This document shows, piece by piece, positions 60,250-64,000 of a DNA stretch of 64,000 nt. Within the stretch, counting starts at the first letter, position 1, and each line of letters begins with the position of its first letter. Source of the DNA: JAQWRV01 sp045564915 (lineage in GTDB: Bacteria; Pseudomonadota; Alphaproteobacteria; Rhodospirillales; Rhodospirillaceae); assembly GCA_045564915.1 (NCBI GenBank), contig JBJLGL010000001.1, positions 62,001 to 126,000 of the forward strand, read 5' to 3'. Under the pieces are notes generated by a model. That model ran no database searches, was not told the DNA's origin, and saw nothing but the letters and a program-made list of their open reading frames with translations. Made by a program: the position numbers and the translations under genes.

Positions 60250-62550
60250 ATGTCGACCCAATCAAAATGCCCTTTTGGACACTCAAGTACCAGCCGACGC
60301 AACGTGCTTGCTGCAACCACAGCGCTCGCAGCAGCCAGCGCTGCTCAACCACTTAGCGCCGCAGCGCAGCCGATAGACGATGCTACTGGATCAACAGTTG
60401 GGGGTGCCCTAACCGGCCATGAATGGTGGCCAGGACAGCTTAACCTCAACATTTTGCATCAACATTCGCCCACATCAGACCCTATGGGCAAAGATTTTGA
60501 CTACGTGGAAGCCTTCAACACATTAAACTACGACGCCCTTAAGAGAGACTTGAGCGATTTGATGACCGACTCACAAGACTGGTGGCCCGCTGACTGGGGT
60601 CATTATGGTGGCCTTTTTATCCGTATGACATGGCATAGCGCGGGTACTTATCGCACTGGGGATGGCCGCGGCGGCGGTGGCACAGGCAACCTACGTTTTG
60701 GGCCTGTGAATAGTTGGCCGGATAACGGTAACTTAGATAAAGCACGGCGTCTTCTGTGGCCCATCAAGCAAAAGTACGGCAACCAAATTTCATGGGCCGA
60801 CCTAATGATTCTAGCCGGCAACGTAGCAATGGAATCCATGGGTTTCAAAACATTTGGATTTGGTGGCGGCCGTAAAGACATCTGGCAAACCGAAGAGGAC
60901 ATTTATTGGGGCCCTGAAACAGAAATGCTCGCTAGCGAGCGTTATAGTGGTGACCGTGACCTCGAGAATCCATTGGCTGCAGTCCAGATGGGTCTAATAT
61001 ATGTGAATCCAGAAGGCCCCGATGGCAACCCTGATCCCGTGGCATCAGGTAGAGATGTAAGGGAAACCTTTGGACGCATGGGTATGAATGATGAAGAAAC
61101 CGTTGCCCTGGTGGCAGGTGGTCATACTTTCGGTAAAGCGCATGGGGCTGGTGACCCGTCGCTCGTAGGGCCTGAACCGGAAGCGGCATCCATTGAAGAA
61201 CAAGGCCTAGGATGGATCAACCGTTTTGAGAGTGGTAAAGGCGAGCATACTACGACTAGTGGTATAGAAGGTGCTTGGAAACCCAATCCGACTCAATGGG
61301 ACAATGGCTATTTTGAAATGCTGTTCGAGTATGAATGGGAACTGACAAAGAGTCCGGCAGGTGCGCAGCAATGGGTGCCAATCAATACTAAACCTGAGAA
61401 TTTGATTCCAGATGCGCATAACTCTTCTAAGGTCTCGCCACCAATGATGACTACGGCCGACCTATCTCTGCGCTTTGATCCGGTTTATGAAAAAATATCG
61501 CGTCGCTTTTATGAAAATCCTGATCAATTTGCTGATGCATTCGCACGCGCCTGGTTCAAGCTCACACATCGCGATATGGGGCCTAAAGCGAGGTACCTTG
61601 GTCCTGAAGTACCCGAAGAAGATTTGATCTGGCAAGATCCGATACCAAGCTCTGACCACAAACCGATCAATGCTCAGGACATCGCTAAACTCAAGACGGC
61701 AATCCTCGACAGTGGGCTTACGGTTGGTGAATTAGTTAGTACCGCGTGGGCCTCAGCTTCGACCTTCCGTGGTTCAGATTACCGCGGGGGTGCCAATGGC
61801 TCACGAATCCGCGTTGCTCCACAAAAGGACTGGGATGCAAACAACCCAAACCAGTTAGCCAAAGTGCTAGCAAAACTGGAGGATGTCCAGAAGGACTTCG
61901 AAGCGCCTAATGACAATTCCCGCCTGGGTGGGAAGGTCTCGATGGCAGACCTTATTGTATTAGGGGGCTGTGTAGCAGTCGAAAAAGCAGCTAGGGATGC
62001 AGGACACAACATTGAAGTCCCCTTCACACCTGGTCGCACAGACTCATCTCAGGAACAGACTGATGTAGAAGGGTTCGCTGTCTTGGAACCGGAGGCAGAT
62101 GGATTTCGTAATTTCCAGAAAAAGGCTTATACCGTAGCAGCAGAAAAGATGCTGGTGGATAAAGCGCAGTTGCTGACCCTTAGCGCACCTGAGATGACAG
62201 TGCTTGTTGGTGGCCTGCGCGTACTAGGTGCCAACACCGGTGACGCGAAGCATGGTGTATTCACGCAGCACATCGGTCAACTGACAAACGATTTCTTTGT
62301 TAATCTCTTGGATATGAATACCGTATGGAGTTCAGCTTCTGAGTCTAGCGATATCTTCGAAGGCCTTGACCGTGAAACAGGTGCCGTTAAGTGGACTGGC
62401 ACACGGGTTGATCTAATCTTCGGTTCTAACTCACAGCTTCGTGCTTTGAGTGAAGTCTATGCTCAGACTGATGCTAAAGATAAGTTCGTAAGTGACTTCG
62501 TGGGTGCATGGAACAAGGTCATGAATCTTGACCGATTCGATATAGCTTAA
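60250..62550 (+). CDS. katG: Catalase-peroxidase KatG with a Tat-type export signal
   Basis: This 766-aa bifunctional heme enzyme has the distal triad Arg125, Trp128, His129 (IRMTWHSAGTYR), the proximal His292 (GGHTFGKAHG) and the Trp-Tyr-Met adduct residues Trp128, Tyr251 (GLIYVNPEG) and Met277. The C-terminal duplicated domain is complete. Unlike normal KatG, residues 15-40 form a Tat signal: SRRNVLAATTALAAASAAQ, inserted between the usual KCPFGH start and the WWPGQLNLNILHQHS block. It is therefore probably exported folded, with heme, to the periplasm. AGGAG precedes the ATG. Divergent from the DUF1592/DUF1552 operon. A strong terminator follows. Confidence 0.97.
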   Translation: MSTQSKCPFGHSSTSRRNVLAATTALAAASAAQPLSAAAQPIDDATGSTVGGALTGHEWWPGQLNLNILHQHSPTSDPMGKDFDYVEAFNTLNYDALKRDLSDLMTDSQDWWPADWGHYGGLFIRMTWHSAGTYRTGDGRGGGGTGNLRFGPVNSWPDNGNLDKARRLLWPIKQKYGNQISWADLMILAGNVAMESMGFKTFGFGGGRKDIWQTEEDIYWGPETEMLASERYSGDRDLENPLAAVQMGLIYVNPEGPDGNPDPVASGRDVRETFGRMGMNDEETVALVAGGHTFGKAHGAGDPSLVGPEPEAASIEEQGLGWINRFESGKGEHTTTSGIEGAWKPNPTQWDNGYFEMLFEYEWELTKSPAGAQQWVPINTKPENLIPDAHNSSKVSPPMMTTADLSLRFDPVYEKISRRFYENPDQFADAFARAWFKLTHRDMGPKARYLGPEVPEEDLIWQDPIPSSDHKPINAQDIAKLKTAILDSGLTVGELVSTAWASASTFRGSDYRGGANGSRIRVAPQKDWDANNPNQLAKVLAKLEDVQKDFEAPNDNSRLGGKVSMADLIVLGGCVAVEKAARDAGHNIEVPFTPGRTDSSQEQTDVEGFAVLEPEADGFRNFQKKAYTVAAEKMLVDKAQLLTLSAPEMTVLVGGLRVLGANTGDAKHGVFTQHIGQLTNDFFVNLLDMNTVWSSASESSDIFEGLDRETGAVKWTGTRVDLIFGSNSQLRALSEVYAQTDAKDKFVSDFVGAWNKVMNLDRFDIA

Positions 62551-62597
62551 CTGCAAGACCAAATATATTTAGCAGTTGCAGCTAAAATAGAAATTCG

Positions 62598-62640
62598 ATC
62601 TGGCGCTAGAATATTTCTAGCGCCAGATTCATTTTGATAA
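62598..62640 (+). terminator. Intrinsic terminator of katG
   Basis: The perfect 14-bp stem ATCTGGCGCTAGAA / TTCTAGCGCCAGAT (62598-62611, 62615-62628) has a 3-nt loop (probably 5 nt or more when folded) and is followed by TCATTTTGATAA. The position 48 nt after the katG stop and the strong symmetry make this a confident terminator despite the interrupted T-run. Confidence 0.8.
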
Positions 62641-62763
62641 GAGCGAGAATTTATCAATGATCGGGAACCGGCCATTAAACCCATGACTATCACACTTGTT
62701 ATGCAGGAGCACACACAGCAGAAAGTAATAAATTAAGTCTCCCGAGTATCCGAATAATCTAAG

Positions 62764-63867
62764 TTACGCCGGTTTAGTCGCTACATCGACCCAAGGATAA
62801 CCCTGCGGTCCGAGAGCATGAGACTTAATGTCAATAAAGCCCAAATCGTCAAGCACCTCACTCCACTCAGTAGCGCAGGTTTCCGTAAAATAAGGCTCAC
62901 CCCTATTTTCGGTTTCCCAATCCAGAATAACAGCTTGAAAGGGATGAACGCCTGTAAAGGGTGGGAGGTCATTAATTACTATATCACCGCCAGGCTTTAA
63001 GATCCGGAAAGCTTCTTTGATAATATCCTTCCCTACGCTAACCGGGGTCTCATGAAGTATGCAATACATCACTACGGCATCTACACTATTATCCAGTTCA
63101 CCAGTATCACGCACGTCACATTGGCGGAAGTGAATTGGTATACCAGCAGCTCGAGCACTATCGTGTCCGTTCATTACATTAGCTGCGGAGAGATCGCCAC
63201 CAACCAGTTCCGCATCGGGATAGACTCGAGAAACGGCCGTTAGCGTCATAGAACCACCACACCCCATGTCATAAATACGGTCGTAGTGATTTTTTGGCAG
63301 TAGCTTAGCCGCATTGGTGCGGTGGTTCCTCACATCCTCACCAACTTCGATCGCGGCCCACCCTCCTTTACTCATAACATAAGGATGAATGGCTGACATA
63401 AACATTGGACCGGCAAGGTCATAACCATCCCATCCGCCAGGTTCCAGGTGCCATTCAACGCCATCATGATACTTGGGTACCGGCAATGATTGATCCAACT
63501 CAAGCGATCCACCACAATCACTCACTTCGCCTAACGCAGTTAGCTTCTCTGCGTCTTCTCGTCGCTCTTCTATAGCTGGAATGGCACGTACAAAATTCTC
63601 CTCCGCTACATACCGCTGGTAAAACCTTTCGAACTTAAAAGCAGTAGACTTCATTGCCACAGCTTTGGCACGTACAATATGCTCTTCCAAGTGGGTGCTT
63701 AAACTACGGCAATCATGTTCAGCTATCAAAGCAGCTCCATCAGAATCGCTAGCAAAGTCTGCTCGAGCAATGTCTCGCACGCGACTTGACATATACGGTT
63801 GAAGAGAACCTAGAAATTGCAAGCCGGACCGGCCTCTTTGTGAAAGCTTTAGCATGCTATGCACCAT
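62764..63867 (-). CDS. Class I SAM-dependent methyltransferase with N-terminal helical domain (paralogue of the 35.9-kb gene)
   Basis: This 367-aa protein has a helical N-terminal part (about 1-150), then HLEPGGWDGYDLAGPMFMSAI, and a Rossmann methyltransferase: YDMGCGGSMTLTAVSRVYPD, GGDLSAANVMNGHDSARAAG, DNSVDAVVMYCILHETP and ILKPGGDIVINDLPPF. It matches the protein at 35871-37019 in domain order, linker, and HET after the motif-IV-like segment. Start codon is uncertain (63867, or a few codons later); GGAG lies just before the first ATG. The substrate is unknown. It is divergent from a gene entering the window's right edge. Confidence 0.85.
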   Translation of the reverse strand: MVHSMLKLSQRGRSGLQFLGSLQPYMSSRVRDIARADFASDSDGAALIAEHDCRSLSTHLEEHIVRAKAVAMKSTAFKFERFYQRYVAEENFVRAIPAIEERREDAEKLTALGEVSDCGGSLELDQSLPVPKYHDGVEWHLEPGGWDGYDLAGPMFMSAIHPYVMSKGGWAAIEVGEDVRNHRTNAAKLLPKNHYDRIYDMGCGGSMTLTAVSRVYPDAELVGGDLSAANVMNGHDSARAAGIPIHFRQCDVRDTGELDNSVDAVVMYCILHETPVSVGKDIIKEAFRILKPGGDIVINDLPPFTGVHPFQAVILDWETENRGEPYFTETCATEWSEVLDDLGFIDIKSHALGPQGYPWVDVATKPA

Positions 63868-63954
63868 CTCCGATTTTTCTGTTTTATAGGGTTATCAGAC
63901 ACAAGAACCTTTTTATAGGGTTCTTAGCGGAATAGAATAAGGTTAGTTACTGAT

Positions 63955-64000
63955 ATGAAACATAGAGCAAGAGTAAGTTTTGCGGTTATGGTGGGTATGA
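63955..64000 (+). CDS. Start of an unidentified gene (cut by window edge)
   Basis: An ATG at 63955 opens a frame encoding MKHRARVSFAVMVGM up to the right edge. The basic-then-hydrophobic start would suit a signal peptide or membrane protein. The ribosome-binding site is weak, and the sequence is too short for any family call. Confidence 0.35.
   Translation, partial: MKHRARVSFAVMVGM

Noticed and set aside
1..64000. CRISPR arrays, insertion sequences, prophage, rRNA or tRNA genes
   Set aside because: No regular repeats with spacers, transposase motifs, phage genes or cloverleaf-type sequences were recognised anywhere.

Overview
The window looks like chromosomal DNA of an alphaproteobacterium of moderate, mid-40s-looking GC content. 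The evidence is a CtrA cell-cycle regulator and its phosphotransferase ChpT about 3 kb apart, an HspQ-type protein, heme A synthase CtaA, flagellar FliI/FliJ and a CIRCE-controlled groESL operon. I see no insertion sequence, phage, CRISPR, rRNA or tRNA. Family assignments come from reading motifs and protein organisation, not from a database search. A free-living, probably marine heterotroph is an inference from the Rieske oxygenase, the many MFS carriers and the large set of exported oxidative proteins.

Layout. 0-7.4 kb: groEL (cut by the window edge) and groES with a CIRCE operator, a lone CoxL-type molybdenum hydroxylase large subunit, a GT2 glycosyltransferase, ctaA and tldD. 7.5-17.2 kb: a three-gene minus-strand unit (alpha/beta hydrolase, MFS carrier, serine hydrolase) behind a decayed ORF, a TPR-glycosyltransferase, an orphan family-5 solute-binding protein, a Rieske oxygenase and a short-chain dehydrogenase with a signal peptide. 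17.6-25.6 kb: a membrane J-domain/SH3 protein, fliJ-fliI, ctrA, a glycine-zipper lipoprotein, the SxtJ-like / DUF5989-like / carbamoyltransferase trio, and chpT. 25.7-31.2 kb: moaA, nadK, an AbrB-type membrane protein, a HAD-IIA phosphatase, pyrD and a MarR regulator.

31.5-41.4 kb: a radical SAM enzyme, an exported nitrilase-fold protein with an NCS1 permease, then a plus-strand run of bicupin, methyltransferase and two tandem MFS carriers, followed by hspQ and a peroxiredoxin. 41.5-47.3 kb: a minus-strand polysaccharide-type cluster (828-aa HAD protein, GT2, galE) next to a GlcD-like flavoprotein. 47.4-52.2 kb: VOC protein, MAPEG protein, DUF1838-like protein, two SnoaL-like proteins, a GPH-type carrier and a thioredoxin-fold-like protein.

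The most striking part is 52.3-62.6 kb. Eight tightly packed or overlapping minus-strand genes encode mostly exported proteins: a secreted 372-aa protein, a DUF1592-type lipoprotein with a heme-c motif, a Tat-dependent DUF1552-type protein, a triple-repeat secreted protein, three cupins and a CHRD protein. They are divergent from a katG whose N-terminus carries a twin-arginine signal, an unusual feature for this normally cytoplasmic enzyme. Together they suggest an extracytoplasmic redox/peroxide system of unknown substrate. The window ends with a methyltransferase paralogous to the one at 35.9 kb and the first codons of another gene.
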